In this document: positions 8,614 to 17,344 of the stretch, one piece after another
Numbering within the stretch: position 1 is the first letter of the stretch
How the letters are laid out: each line of letters opens with the position of its first letter
Assembly (NCBI RefSeq): GCF_022631235.3
Contig: NZ_CP093310.2
Coordinates: forward strand, 1,364,001-1,428,000
Source of the DNA: Psychrobacter raelei
GTDB taxonomy: Bacteria; Pseudomonadota; Gammaproteobacteria; Pseudomonadales; Moraxellaceae
Length of the DNA: 64,000 nt
Direction of reading: 5' to 3'
Program-made: the position numbers and the translations under genes
Notes under the pieces: generated by a model
What the model was told of the DNA's origin: nothing
What the model saw: only the letters and a program-made list of their open reading frames with translations
Database searches by the model: none

Positions 8614-10521
8614 ATGGCCCATCGCAAAGGACAGCCCTTACCTCAACGCTCTTTAAGAGCCGATATGAAAGCGGGTCTGTGCTATAAGTGGTCGTCAAGC
8701 ACACGGCATGCGACGCTTATTGGCGGCATTTGCTTATCACTTATGGGGTGCCAGTCTACAGCCGCTTTAAGCGCCTCGGAACCGGCGAACTTAATAGACT
8801 TCTCAGTCAGCGATCCGGCCCTTACTCAGGCTCAGAGCAAAGCCTTTCAACACACCCTACAGCGCAATCAAGCGGCATATCAACAGCTGTTTGATCAAAG
8901 CGCCTTTCCTGATAGCGACACTCAAGCCAAAAATAAGCTTATTAGTGCGTTGCGGCAACATCTGGCTACCGAGCATGTGGCTGTGGCAAAAGCCCGTTAT
9001 CACCTCACCCCTTTTATTGCTGAGGGCAGTATTGATGCTGGTGCCGACAGTTTATTTAACACGGTATTAGACATTATTGACTATCAAAACAGTCACGCTG
9101 AAGATGAGGCTTATAGTGAGGAGGAGGAGGTGACTGGTGATGACGTCTATTATGATGAGGAAACAAATGCTTATTATTATATAGATGACGCAGGCGAAGT
9201 GACTGTTATAGAAGAGGCAGCTGCGGCTGTTGCTGCTGACAGTGATGAGGAGGGGTATGACAGCGATGCGGACGATGGGGCGGCAGATTATGCAGACCAT
9301 GAAGAAGGCAGTTTTTTAACCCGTAATAATCCAAAACGTATGTTGGCCACTTACGAAGAGATGCAGGCGGCTAAGCAAGATAATGCCAAATCAGAAGCAG
9401 GCATCGGGGGCATGGGGAGCTTAACGGCTTTGCTGAGCATGAGTAAAAAGACACCTGAGCAGGTCGCCACTGCTAATGCCTATCAGTACCAATACCTTAC
9501 TCTCAATAGTGTCAGCCAGTATAAGCCAGCAGAGCGCCGGTATAACAGCGTTTACAGCTATGACTATGCAGCGCCGACAGTAAGTGGCACCATACAATTG
9601 CCCTTTGCGATAGACTTTAATAACAGCCGTGTGTCTGTTGACCCCTCTGCCTTAATGCCTCTGATGGCACTGGTAGATCCTGAAAACACCCCTTTGCCTG
9701 ATCAAATGATATCGAAGACAGTCGATTTGGGGTTGCCTGCCAGCATCACCTCACAGATTCCGCCTGCAATCATCTATGATGCCAGTATTGCCGCTATGCA
9801 AGACAGTATCGCGGAGCTTGACCCTGAGCTGTTCAGCTTAATCGACATCCAAAACGATGACTTTGCCAAGCAGATTGGGGCAGCCCAAGGTATTAAAGTG
9901 TATTTTGGCAGTAAGCAAAGTGGTGAGCTTATTGGCAAAATATTTAAACACATCAGTACGGCATTAGAGCGCTATGTGGATGCGCATCCTGAGGCCTACC
10001 CTGACAACCATGGCCTAAAAAATGCCATAAAAAAAGTACAGCTTTATAACAAAGGTTATCAAAGTGGGGATATCGGCTCCCTACTGCAACTGATTGAGGC
10101 GGTAGTGCCGATCTCTTTTAATCAGGCTAATTATTATTACCTAGATCAAGCCGGTCACTTATTGGGTAAACAGCAGCGTATCAATCTGGGCAGTGAGCTT
10201 ATTGGGATGCAATCGGCAATGCTCAATCAGATACGCTACGACCACAATAGCTTTAGCCAGCATGCTTTAACCCCACTACTTGAGCAGTCCTTTGGTAGCA
10301 AGGCGCCGAAGTCTATCGATGGCAATGCTTGGTTGCAACAGATCAAGCTAAGCAAACAAAAGCAGAGCTTGGCGCAAGCAGCACGAGAAGAGTACTTTTA
10401 TATCGATGCCACATGTGTCACCCAATATGAGGGCACTGATGATGACGACTATCATGAAGATGAGGCTCATAATGACTGCCGCAAGGATAGCTACGATGAG
10501 GACAGTTATGGGCCACAATAA
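8614..10521 (+). CDS. Large acidic lipoprotein of unknown function
   Basis: A 635-residue protein with a lipoprotein signal: hydrophobic segment HATLIGGICLSLMGCQST with lipobox LMGC (Cys46). The start at 8614 has a strong purine-rich ribosome site, but an in-frame ATG at residue 18 would give a more normal 28-residue signal. Residues about 165-235 are a highly acidic, Tyr-rich low-complexity stretch (for example YSEEEEVTGDDVYYDEE), and the C-terminus is again Asp/Glu-rich. The remaining parts look globular. The family is unknown to me. It probably sits in the outer membrane facing the periplasm or surface, and is paired with the next lipoprotein gene. Confidence 0.72.
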   Translation: MAHRKGQPLPQRSLRADMKAGLCYKWSSSTRHATLIGGICLSLMGCQSTAALSASEPANLIDFSVSDPALTQAQSKAFQHTLQRNQAAYQQLFDQSAFPDSDTQAKNKLISALRQHLATEHVAVAKARYHLTPFIAEGSIDAGADSLFNTVLDIIDYQNSHAEDEAYSEEEEVTGDDVYYDEETNAYYYIDDAGEVTVIEEAAAAVAADSDEEGYDSDADDGAADYADHEEGSFLTRNNPKRMLATYEEMQAAKQDNAKSEAGIGGMGSLTALLSMSKKTPEQVATANAYQYQYLTLNSVSQYKPAERRYNSVYSYDYAAPTVSGTIQLPFAIDFNNSRVSVDPSALMPLMALVDPENTPLPDQMISKTVDLGLPASITSQIPPAIIYDASIAAMQDSIAELDPELFSLIDIQNDDFAKQIGAAQGIKVYFGSKQSGELIGKIFKHISTALERYVDAHPEAYPDNHGLKNAIKKVQLYNKGYQSGDIGSLLQLIEAVVPISFNQANYYYLDQAGHLLGKQQRINLGSELIGMQSAMLNQIRYDHNSFSQHALTPLLEQSFGSKAPKSIDGNAWLQQIKLSKQKQSLAQAAREEYFYIDATCVTQYEGTDDDDYHEDEAHNDCRKDSYDEDSYGPQ

Positions 10522-10619
10522 GCCGTTTTGAGTAAAGGCCTTTAAAGCGCTTTATGCGAACCCTTTACAATCTACCTCAATTATCACCCTTATCAGAACT
10601 AGGCTATCAAGGACTTCTC

Positions 10620-12395
10620 ATGACGTGCAATACTCATATAAATACAGCATCAAAGCCGGCAGCACAGCGATCAGAGCAAGCAAACGCCGCACTGGCTAGA
10701 AAGCTGCCACGACTCGAAAAACTGCCACTATCACTGACCTTGCTGGCAGGCAGCCTGTTACTTGCCGGCTGTCAAACCACAGCGCTGCAATCACATAATG
10801 ATGCATCGCCTATCGAGGCAAAAGCAGCGCTTAAGCAGGCACTACAGAAGCAGCGTACGAGCGCTTATAGCTATCATAGCCAGATTAAAATCAGTCCGGC
10901 CATGTCACCTGACACGGTTAACGCTGAGGACTTAGGCGTCACTGACTCTTTAGATACTTACTGCGAAAATACGCATGATCAGGCGTATATGGGCTTACTT
11001 GAGCAGGCAGATGGTGCGCAAAAACCTGTGCAATCAGCCCAGTTTGACGCCCAAAGACAAGCCATTAAACAGGCTTATATCGCTTGTAGCAAGGCTTATC
11101 AAGCGTGGCAATATAATCAGCCTGATGAGTATGACACTGAGAACCAAATCGACTATGAACAAAGTGAACAGACAGCTGATGAGAGTGTAGCGCCTGCTGA
11201 GCACGCTATCAAACCGGTCTCTGAGTATTACCAAAACCTGTTTGATAATTATCAGCACAAGCCCACTAAGCTCGATGTCAAAAAAGCCAAACTGCTACAG
11301 GCTTATCTATTAAAGCCATCGTCTATCCATGCTCAAGGCAGCTATCAGCCCGCTGCTGGTAAGTTTACGATCCTAATGAGCGCTCAGTATTTTGTCCATA
11401 ATAATAAAATCTCTATCAATCAGCCGATTTATGTAGATGCCAAGACCGGCAGTATTTATTTATGGGCCGATAATTTTGCGATGTTAACCTCAGAGTATCT
11501 AGATACTAAGCTTGGCACCACTTGGCACAATAAATGGCTAAAGCTAACTTTAAATGATGGTACGTTGCCTCAAGGTTTTACCCAGTCGCTAATCAAAGCG
11601 CACTTTCAAGCTTTAGACAGACTGTATGAATCTGCGCCGGTTAACGAGTTTGAACCAGTGGCACCCCGTCAGTTAAATAGACTCTCTGGAGCGTTAACTG
11701 AGCAGCAGCTTAGCCTTATGTTGGCCAGCCCACAGGTGATTCGCCGCACCCAAACAGTGCAAGATTATTATCAGTCTTATCATGACTATATCCGTACGTT
11801 GTATTCTATTCTTAGTGCCAAGTATCCGCAGCTTGTGGCCGAGACTGATGCTGCCAATGTTTCCAATACTGCCAATACTGACAGCAAGGACAATAGCACT
11901 GCTGAGTCGGTAAGGCTAAACGAGGCCACTGGCAATACATTTAGCAGTAAATCCTTGGTACAAAAAATGCTCACGTCCATGAGAACTATGATAGACACTG
12001 AGTCTGATCAGCTGATATATGGGGTGTATAGCGGTGAAGGTCAGCTGTCTGACGATCAAACGCTTAATCAAAGCGTAGAGCAGCTTTATGGCCTAGCTAA
12101 TAACGGTCAAATACAGTGGCAGTATCTGCATAATATAACCAGCCAGCCAGACATTGATAGCCTGAGCGTCGATGTGTTTCAGCGTTATTTGCCACTTTCA
12201 AAGCCACCGCTGGACTTTGTTAACTTGCCGGCCAATATGCAAAAGCCTAATGCCAATAATAGCGTTGATTTAAGACAATATAGTGACGCGTTAACCGAGC
12301 GTTATCGCAGTGGTGAAGGGACTGTGATAGGTAGATTGTTATTAAGTCAAATTTTGCAACCAGACTTAGTTGGTCCGCCATTACAAAGCGAGTGA
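10620..12395 (+). CDS. Second lipoprotein of unknown function
   Basis: From ATG 10620 (AAGGA six bases upstream) the product is 591 residues, and its signal segment LTLLAGSLLLAGCQTT ends in lipobox LAGC. A longer form from ATG 10554 is possible but has no good ribosome site. The mature part is globular, Gln/Tyr/Ser-rich, with a moderately acidic linker after about residue 160. I recognise no domain. Its size, lipobox and position 98 bases after a similar lipoprotein gene suggest the two form an operon and perhaps distant paralogues, but I see only weak resemblance. Confidence 0.7.
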   Translation: MTCNTHINTASKPAAQRSEQANAALARKLPRLEKLPLSLTLLAGSLLLAGCQTTALQSHNDASPIEAKAALKQALQKQRTSAYSYHSQIKISPAMSPDTVNAEDLGVTDSLDTYCENTHDQAYMGLLEQADGAQKPVQSAQFDAQRQAIKQAYIACSKAYQAWQYNQPDEYDTENQIDYEQSEQTADESVAPAEHAIKPVSEYYQNLFDNYQHKPTKLDVKKAKLLQAYLLKPSSIHAQGSYQPAAGKFTILMSAQYFVHNNKISINQPIYVDAKTGSIYLWADNFAMLTSEYLDTKLGTTWHNKWLKLTLNDGTLPQGFTQSLIKAHFQALDRLYESAPVNEFEPVAPRQLNRLSGALTEQQLSLMLASPQVIRRTQTVQDYYQSYHDYIRTLYSILSAKYPQLVAETDAANVSNTANTDSKDNSTAESVRLNEATGNTFSSKSLVQKMLTSMRTMIDTESDQLIYGVYSGEGQLSDDQTLNQSVEQLYGLANNGQIQWQYLHNITSQPDIDSLSVDVFQRYLPLSKPPLDFVNLPANMQKPNANNSVDLRQYSDALTERYRSGEGTVIGRLLLSQILQPDLVGPPLQSE

Positions 12396-12430
12396 TGGAG
12401 CAAGGCTAAGTCGTAACAGGTATCTATCTC

Positions 12431-12483
12431 GGCATAAGTTTATCTAGGCATAAGTTTAATAGTGCCTAAATCTGGCATAAACT
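12431..12483 (+). repeat. Short direct repeats GGCATAAGTTTA
   Basis: GGCATAAGTTTA occurs at 12431-12442 and 12447-12458 (16-bp period), with a partial third copy GGCATAAACT at 12474-12483. It lies in the gap before the PAP2 gene, where it could be part of a promoter or operator. Confidence 0.5.
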
Positions 12484-12544
12484 AGGGTGGCTAAAATATA
12501 CATGGTAAACTCCCTAAAAGTACTCACAAAGGTCACCATTATCT

Positions 12545-13540
12545 ATGCTCAGTCTCATTCAAGACAATCAGCAGCTGTCCTTTTTAATTGGCTTGATTGT
12601 ATTTGTCATGATATTTTTATGGATGCTGCAGCACTCAGTGATTGAGTATGGCAATAGAGTGCGGACACAGTTATTGGACTATGGCCGCGCTTTGGAAAGA
12701 AGATTTGGTATCAAGCAGCGCCTAGCTCAGCTAAAGATCAGTTATCCTAAGCTGTACCATTTTTTTTGGCAGAGACTACATATCGAGCACTTTTATGGCT
12801 TGCCTTTGACCGCATTGGTCTTGGTAATGGGCTATGTGTTATCACTATTTGTGGGTCTGGTCGAGGATGTGGTCACCTCAGAGTCTATCGTGGCGATGGA
12901 TCATTTCGTCTCGCAGCAGATGAGCGTCATGAGTGATTCAGGGGTAATTGATTTTTTTATTCTAATCACCAGCTTGGCCTCCACGCCGATTACCGCCTTG
13001 GTCATGGTGCTGACCACGCTATTGTGCTGGCTAGTAGGGCAGCGCTATTTAATTATAGGGCTGCTTATTGCCACCTTGGGCAGCACTGGATTTACTTTTT
13101 TAAGCAAAATGCTGTTCCAGCGTGAGCGGCCAATAGATATTTTGCTCCATGAAGCAACCTATTCATTTCCCAGTGGCCATGCCACAATTTGTGTGGCGTT
13201 ATATGGGTTTATTGCCTATTTGAGTATCCGTTTTAGCACAGATTTTATGAGACAAATACGCATTGGCGCCGTCACCATATTTTTATGTCTCTTAATTGGC
13301 CTAAGCCGAATTGTGTTAAACGAGCATTATTTAAGTGATGTGATGGGCGGCTATTTGGTAGGTACATTGTGGCTAACTGTCGCCATTAGCGTGATGGAAT
13401 GGATAAGCGCAAAAAACAAAATCAACTGGGCGGTTGCTTGGTCGCAGCCGCAGCGTCATTTGCTATGGTTTGGCGCGGCCTGCGTACTCATTGGCGCAGT
13501 CATTTACGCCAATTTGTCTCAGTTTCCACTTTTGTATTGA
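12545..13540 (+). CDS. PAP2-family membrane phosphatase
   Basis: A 331-residue membrane protein with the three-part acid phosphatase signature: K-x6-RP (KMLFQRERP, near 187-195), PSGH (about 208-211) and SR-x5-H-x3-D (SRIVLNEHYLSD, about 253-264). About six membrane helices surround the motifs, and an N-terminal helix with a basic cytoplasmic segment (residues 35-80) precedes the core. Family members dephosphorylate undecaprenyl pyrophosphate, phosphatidate or phosphatidylglycerophosphate on the periplasmic side. The substrate cannot be settled here. It is convergent with the chimeric gene. Confidence 0.88.
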   Translation: MLSLIQDNQQLSFLIGLIVFVMIFLWMLQHSVIEYGNRVRTQLLDYGRALERRFGIKQRLAQLKISYPKLYHFFWQRLHIEHFYGLPLTALVLVMGYVLSLFVGLVEDVVTSESIVAMDHFVSQQMSVMSDSGVIDFFILITSLASTPITALVMVLTTLLCWLVGQRYLIIGLLIATLGSTGFTFLSKMLFQRERPIDILLHEATYSFPSGHATICVALYGFIAYLSIRFSTDFMRQIRIGAVTIFLCLLIGLSRIVLNEHYLSDVMGGYLVGTLWLTVAISVMEWISAKNKINWAVAWSQPQRHLLWFGAACVLIGAVIYANLSQFPLLY

Positions 13541-13593
13541 GCCGCTTTGGTGATAAAACACAGCGGATATTGTCGTTAAAAAGATAACCTCTA

Positions 13594-14916
13594 CTATGAG
13601 ACTTTGTGCTCCCACCAAGGCGCGGTGGGTAGTGTGTCGAGGGTGAAGACTTGGCCGATACGGGGGGTGGCCACTTTGATTCTGTGTTTGGCAGGCTGAG
13701 TGCTGTTGTAATTATCGAAGGCAAGTTTGAGTCGTCGAACCGGTTCACGCCAGTGATGCACGGACAAATCAAACTTGCCCCAATGGATTGGCAGCACGAC
13801 TTTTGCCTGAACATCGATGCCAGCTTGCGCTGACTCTTCTGGCATCATATGAACGTTGCGCCAGCTCTGGTTATAAGCGCCATCTTCGATAAAGGCCACA
13901 TCAAAGCCGCCAAAGCGCTCACCGATTTTGGCAAATTCTTCTGAGTAGCCGCCATCGCCACTAAAGTAGACGCTCAGCTGCTGAGACTGTACCGCCCAGC
14001 TCCCCCATAGCGAGGTGTTTTGTCCGGTTAATCGGCGTCCGCTAAAATGCCTAGTGGGCGCAAAGGTGAGCGTAATCTCATCCTTAGATAAAGAGGCGCC
14101 GCCAGTGATGCTGGCACTCTCATACCAATCATATTCGCTGATATTGTCCGCCGCCACCCCCCAGAGTATCAGATGCGCTTTTACGCCAAGCGGTACATAA
14201 AAATGCCCCACTTTATGCGCCAGTTGTTTAATGGCTTTATGGTCTAAGTGATCGTAGTGGTCATGAAAGTGACACGCCCCAGTGCGCTGCAATTTATCGG
14301 CATCGGCTCGGAAGTCACCAAGCCCAGCGGCTTTTTCGGGGGCAATAACCAACACATGCTCAATATCAAAAGGGGCAGGGACTTGCTTGTTTAAGTTGAG
14401 TAGTCCTTCAGCACTGAGTCGCTCTAACATGGCGGCATATTGGCGAGCCAAATCACCTAGAGTATAACTGGGGTCAATATCATTAATGGTTAATGAGAAC
14501 CCATACAGTGGATGAAAATTTGCTGTCACGTTAAGCAAAACGGTAACGTCACGCTCTAACGCCATGCCAGTAGCACGTTCAAATTTAGCCAATACTCGTG
14601 CTGCTTTAAAGCGCCATAAGTTACCTCGGCAACTGGCAATCACTTTGCCATCGTCGTCTTTTTCAGCCAACTCAAAGTAATAATGCCCGCCCTTGCTGGA
14701 TAAGTTGCGAATCTCAGCTTTAACCCAAACGCTGTGGCTAAAGGTTTCTTTGACCACCAGCTCAACCGCTGCCAGATAATCGCTAAGTCTGAGTACCGTA
14801 TTTTCTAATTCATCGGCTACAGGGTCGATTAACTCGTCGCTGTCAAAGTTTTCGGCATCAAAGCCTGAACCGTCTGAGGGGAGAGAATCAAGGCGAGATA
14901 AGTCTGGCTTAGGCAT
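13594..14916 (-). CDS. Chimera: XseA (exonuclease VII large subunit) N-terminal half fused to C-terminal part of an MBL-fold hydrolase
   Basis: A 440-residue open frame of two unrelated halves. Residues 42-218 read as XseA: start LRLSDYLAAVELVV, OB-fold motif VWVKAEIRNLSSKGGHYYF, and the start of the catalytic region AAGLGDFRADADKLQRTGACHFH. From residue 218 on it becomes an MBL-fold hydrolase of the UlaG/NAPE-PLD-like group: HDHYDHLDH metal motif, then HFYVPLGVKAHLILWGV, SLWGSW, FSGDGGY, FIEDGAYNQSW, and VLPIHWGKFDLSVHHW. XseA lacks its second half, and the MBL lacks its N-terminal strands but keeps its metal ligands. The natural explanation is an in-frame deletion joining two neighbouring same-strand genes at about 14262-14268. 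Neither activity can be assumed. Confidence 0.85.
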   Translation of the reverse strand: MPKPDLSRLDSLPSDGSGFDAENFDSDELIDPVADELENTVLRLSDYLAAVELVVKETFSHSVWVKAEIRNLSSKGGHYYFELAEKDDDGKVIASCRGNLWRFKAARVLAKFERATGMALERDVTVLLNVTANFHPLYGFSLTINDIDPSYTLGDLARQYAAMLERLSAEGLLNLNKQVPAPFDIEHVLVIAPEKAAGLGDFRADADKLQRTGACHFHDHYDHLDHKAIKQLAHKVGHFYVPLGVKAHLILWGVAADNISEYDWYESASITGGASLSKDEITLTFAPTRHFSGRRLTGQNTSLWGSWAVQSQQLSVYFSGDGGYSEEFAKIGERFGGFDVAFIEDGAYNQSWRNVHMMPEESAQAGIDVQAKVVLPIHWGKFDLSVHHWREPVRRLKLAFDNYNSTQPAKHRIKVATPRIGQVFTLDTLPTAPWWEHKVS

Positions 14917-14945
14917 AGTATTATCTATATCAGAGAGGTGAGTTT

Positions 14946-15063
14946 TATAATGATACCAATTCTCTAAAATAACATATCTTTGCCAAACTCACTTAGCCTA
15001 CTAATTGTAGTACTTGCGCTCGTTTTGCTCGGTATGTTAATGAATAGAAATGGTATTAGTATA
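14946..15063. mobile_element. MITE-like element with about 28-bp imperfect terminal inverted repeats
   Basis: The left end starts TATAATGATACC (14946) and the right end finishes GGTATTAGTATA (15063). The left 24 bases from 14951 match the reverse complement of the right end at 18 positions, and the TATA-side extension adds more pairs. The element is 118 bp, has no frame, and lies just upstream of the XseA::MBL chimera. It may be a non-autonomous transposon. Copies elsewhere in the genome would be needed to confirm it. Confidence 0.45.
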
Positions 15064-15260
15064 CTTGTTTGATAAGCAGAAGGGTATTATAGCCAGTATG
15101 ACATCAATCTCAACTTTTGGTTGTGAGAAGTTTGATTTTACTAATTTAACAATATTGTAAGAAGTTGATGACAAGGAAAAGTTTAAAAAAAGAACGACAG
15201 GTGCGGGTAATGCTAGAAACAGTGTCACAAGCTAATTTATCAATAAAAAGGAAATGTTAA

Positions 15261-16046
15261 ATGCTGTTTGATCCTATGAAAAAACGAAAAAATGCAATGA
15301 TTGATTTTTTAATCAATACTAAATACGATCCTGATAGTCCTATGGGTAATGTGGCAGCAACTGATATTCTTATGTTAATTGGTTATTGGATGGTGGGTCT
15401 AAAGTCTGAAACAGAGGTAATTCTACCCAGCCATATCCAATGGATACAGAAAGCCATTGATGACAATGAAACACTTAAGAATCGTTATGGAGAAGAACAA
15501 GATCCTTATTTCCATAAATATCAGCTATATGAACACTTAGCTCTTGCCAAATGGCTTGATACTGGTAAAGACAGTATCAGCGACTGGCAACATGCCAAAA
15601 CTATCTATGGTGATAATTATGTCAAACGTCAGTGGTGGGAAACCAGAAGTCTTAAAACATATGGCTTAGATGATTATTTAGCATTGTGCATACAAGCGCA
15701 AGATTATGAGGCTGGTATTAAAGAGTTTGAACATTACTATGGTCAAAAAAACATCTCATTAAAAAGAAAAACCATCACACCAAGAGAGTATGGCTATCTG
15801 GTTTGTCAAAACCAATTAAACCGCATACACGACAATCAAACCATGATAGAAGTGGGTAGAAAATTATTAGCCAAATATTTAGAAGACACTTGGTTAGGCT
15901 ATGGTCAATTCGCAAGAGCTGCACAGTGGCTTAAGATTGTTTATTGGCATCATGGTGAAGACTTAACGCCAGAGCAGACTTTACTTAAAATTTATGAGAA
16001 TATACCGAGTATTGAAACACCGGAATTTATAAAACCTAAGCTTTAA
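15261..16046 (+). CDS. Hypothetical protein, possible immunity-type orphan
   Basis: A 261-residue soluble protein, rich in Lys, Tyr, Trp and aromatic-acidic helices (YHKYQLYEHLALAKWLDTGK, QWWETRSLKTYGLDDYLALC). It has no signal peptide or membrane segment and no motif that I recognise. It is predicted mostly helical, and its base composition is more AT-rich than its neighbours. It sits alone next to a MITE-like repeat. Such helical, Trp-rich orphans are often immunity proteins of polymorphic toxins, but nothing here proves that. AAGGA lies 7 bases before ATG 15261. An ATG seven codons in is also possible. Confidence 0.6.
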   Translation: MLFDPMKKRKNAMIDFLINTKYDPDSPMGNVAATDILMLIGYWMVGLKSETEVILPSHIQWIQKAIDDNETLKNRYGEEQDPYFHKYQLYEHLALAKWLDTGKDSISDWQHAKTIYGDNYVKRQWWETRSLKTYGLDDYLALCIQAQDYEAGIKEFEHYYGQKNISLKRKTITPREYGYLVCQNQLNRIHDNQTMIEVGRKLLAKYLEDTWLGYGQFARAAQWLKIVYWHHGEDLTPEQTLLKIYENIPSIETPEFIKPKL

Positions 16047-16188
16047 ACGGAGAAGGCTAGCGCAAAGCATCTATCCTTGAAGCTACTGGACAAACAGGGT
16101 AATACAATAACACTAACGCACTAATCCAAGCCTATCGCTACAGCAGATACGCCATAACGACAGACTTTCATAAAACTACTTGGATACG

Positions 16189-17025
16189 TTAAACAAGCTG
16201 ACCCATTTTGCCACTGCGATAGTCTTCATAAGCTTGTGCGATACGCTCTTCGGTATCCATCACAAACGGACCATCAAAAATAATGTTGTCTTTGACAGCA
16301 TCCCCGCCTAGCAATACCAACTCAACATCGTCATCACTGGCCATCAACATAACCGTGTCACCCGTCGATAAAACCGCGATAGAATCTGAACCAAGTTTGC
16401 GTCCGTCAGCTAAGGCCAATTGACCAGTCACCACATAAATGCCAAGCTCTTCAGCACTTTTTTCATCCACATTCAACGTGACACTTTGATTGGCAGGCAA
16501 GCGAACATGTGCTAACAAGTTGGTGGTTTGGGTCTGAATAGGACCGTCATGACCTTCCAGATGACCAGCAACAACACGGATGGTGGCCTGATCTTTAGTA
16601 AACTCAAGAATTTGGTCACGTTTATACTCTTGGTAGCTTGGCTCCATTAGTTTCTTATCCGCAGGTAAGCTTGTCCATAGCTGCAAACCATGACGACCAC
16701 TGGTCGGCTGTTCGGCATGGATAATACCGCGCCCTGCATTAATATATTGGGCATCAAGTGCGTTTAACTCACCTTTTAGGCCTTTGCTGTCACGGTGAGC
16801 AACGCCGCCGTCAAACAGATAGCTAATGACTTCGATACCAGCGTGTGGATGCGGTCTATCACCGATACCACGCATGCTTTGATGGTTGTAATGATCGACA
16901 AACACATACGGGCCAATAGAAAACCGATCACGTTGAGGTAGCGCGCGCCATAGCAGCATATCGCCGTCATCAATGGCTTTTTGTGCGGATAAAACATCGG
17001 TAATGATTCTTGTATTATTTTGCAT
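16189..17025 (-). CDS. Pirin family protein
   Basis: A 278-residue bicupin protein. The N-terminal cupin carries the pirin metal site: HPHAGIEVISYLFDG (His-x-His) and INAGRGIIHAEQP (His and Glu). The 'Q..N.G.G..H.E' pattern is diagnostic. The C-terminal cupin (about 150-278) ends with FDGPFVMDTEERIAQAYEDY, usual for the family. Some pirins have quercetinase activity and others bind redox or metabolic enzymes, so the role here is open. It is cytoplasmic and divergent from the acyl-CoA ligase gene. Confidence 0.9.
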   Translation of the reverse strand: MQNNTRIITDVLSAQKAIDDGDMLLWRALPQRDRFSIGPYVFVDHYNHQSMRGIGDRPHPHAGIEVISYLFDGGVAHRDSKGLKGELNALDAQYINAGRGIIHAEQPTSGRHGLQLWTSLPADKKLMEPSYQEYKRDQILEFTKDQATIRVVAGHLEGHDGPIQTQTTNLLAHVRLPANQSVTLNVDEKSAEELGIYVVTGQLALADGRKLGSDSIAVLSTGDTVMLMASDDDVELVLLGGDAVKDNIIFDGPFVMDTEERIAQAYEDYRSGKMGQLV

Positions 17026-17344
17026 AATAGACTCTTTTTGTTAATTAGATTTAATAAGTATATGGGGTGTTATGTACTGGTTATCAAGTGTGGGTATTGT
17101 TTGTATGTATTGAGGTGCAAGGGTTTGTGTGTAATTTTAGTTAAAGTCTTTTATTGCGCTAACATCTCACAGATTCTGATAAAGCGTGTCAAAAAATAGA
17201 GTGCTTAACAGTCGCTTTTATAATAAATTTTATCTGAGCTTTCAGTCTGTTATAGAAATATGTCATAGAAATAAATGCTTGAATGGTTTACAGTGGATGT
17301 ATGACACAAATTAACTTTATACTCATCAAAAAAGGACTTTAACA
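17026..17344. promoter_or_regulatory. Divergent promoter region between pirin and acyl-CoA ligase genes
   Basis: A 319-bp AT-rich gap without a credible frame. ATAGAAATA is repeated at 17252-17260 and 17265-17273 (13-bp spacing), about 70-90 bases before the ligase ATG. It may be an operator half-site pair. AAAAAAGGACTTT at 17330-17342 is the ligase ribosome site. No PsrA- or FadR-type palindrome is visible. Confidence 0.4.

Noticed and set aside
10554..10619. ATG 10554 as start of the second lipoprotein
   Set aside because: It has no ribosome site and moves the lipobox to residue 73. ATG 10620 has AAGGA at the right distance.
13594..14916. Frameshift between two genes instead of a fusion
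   Set aside because: The frame is open and continuous, and neither half continues beyond the join in another frame near it that I could see. A deletion join fits better.
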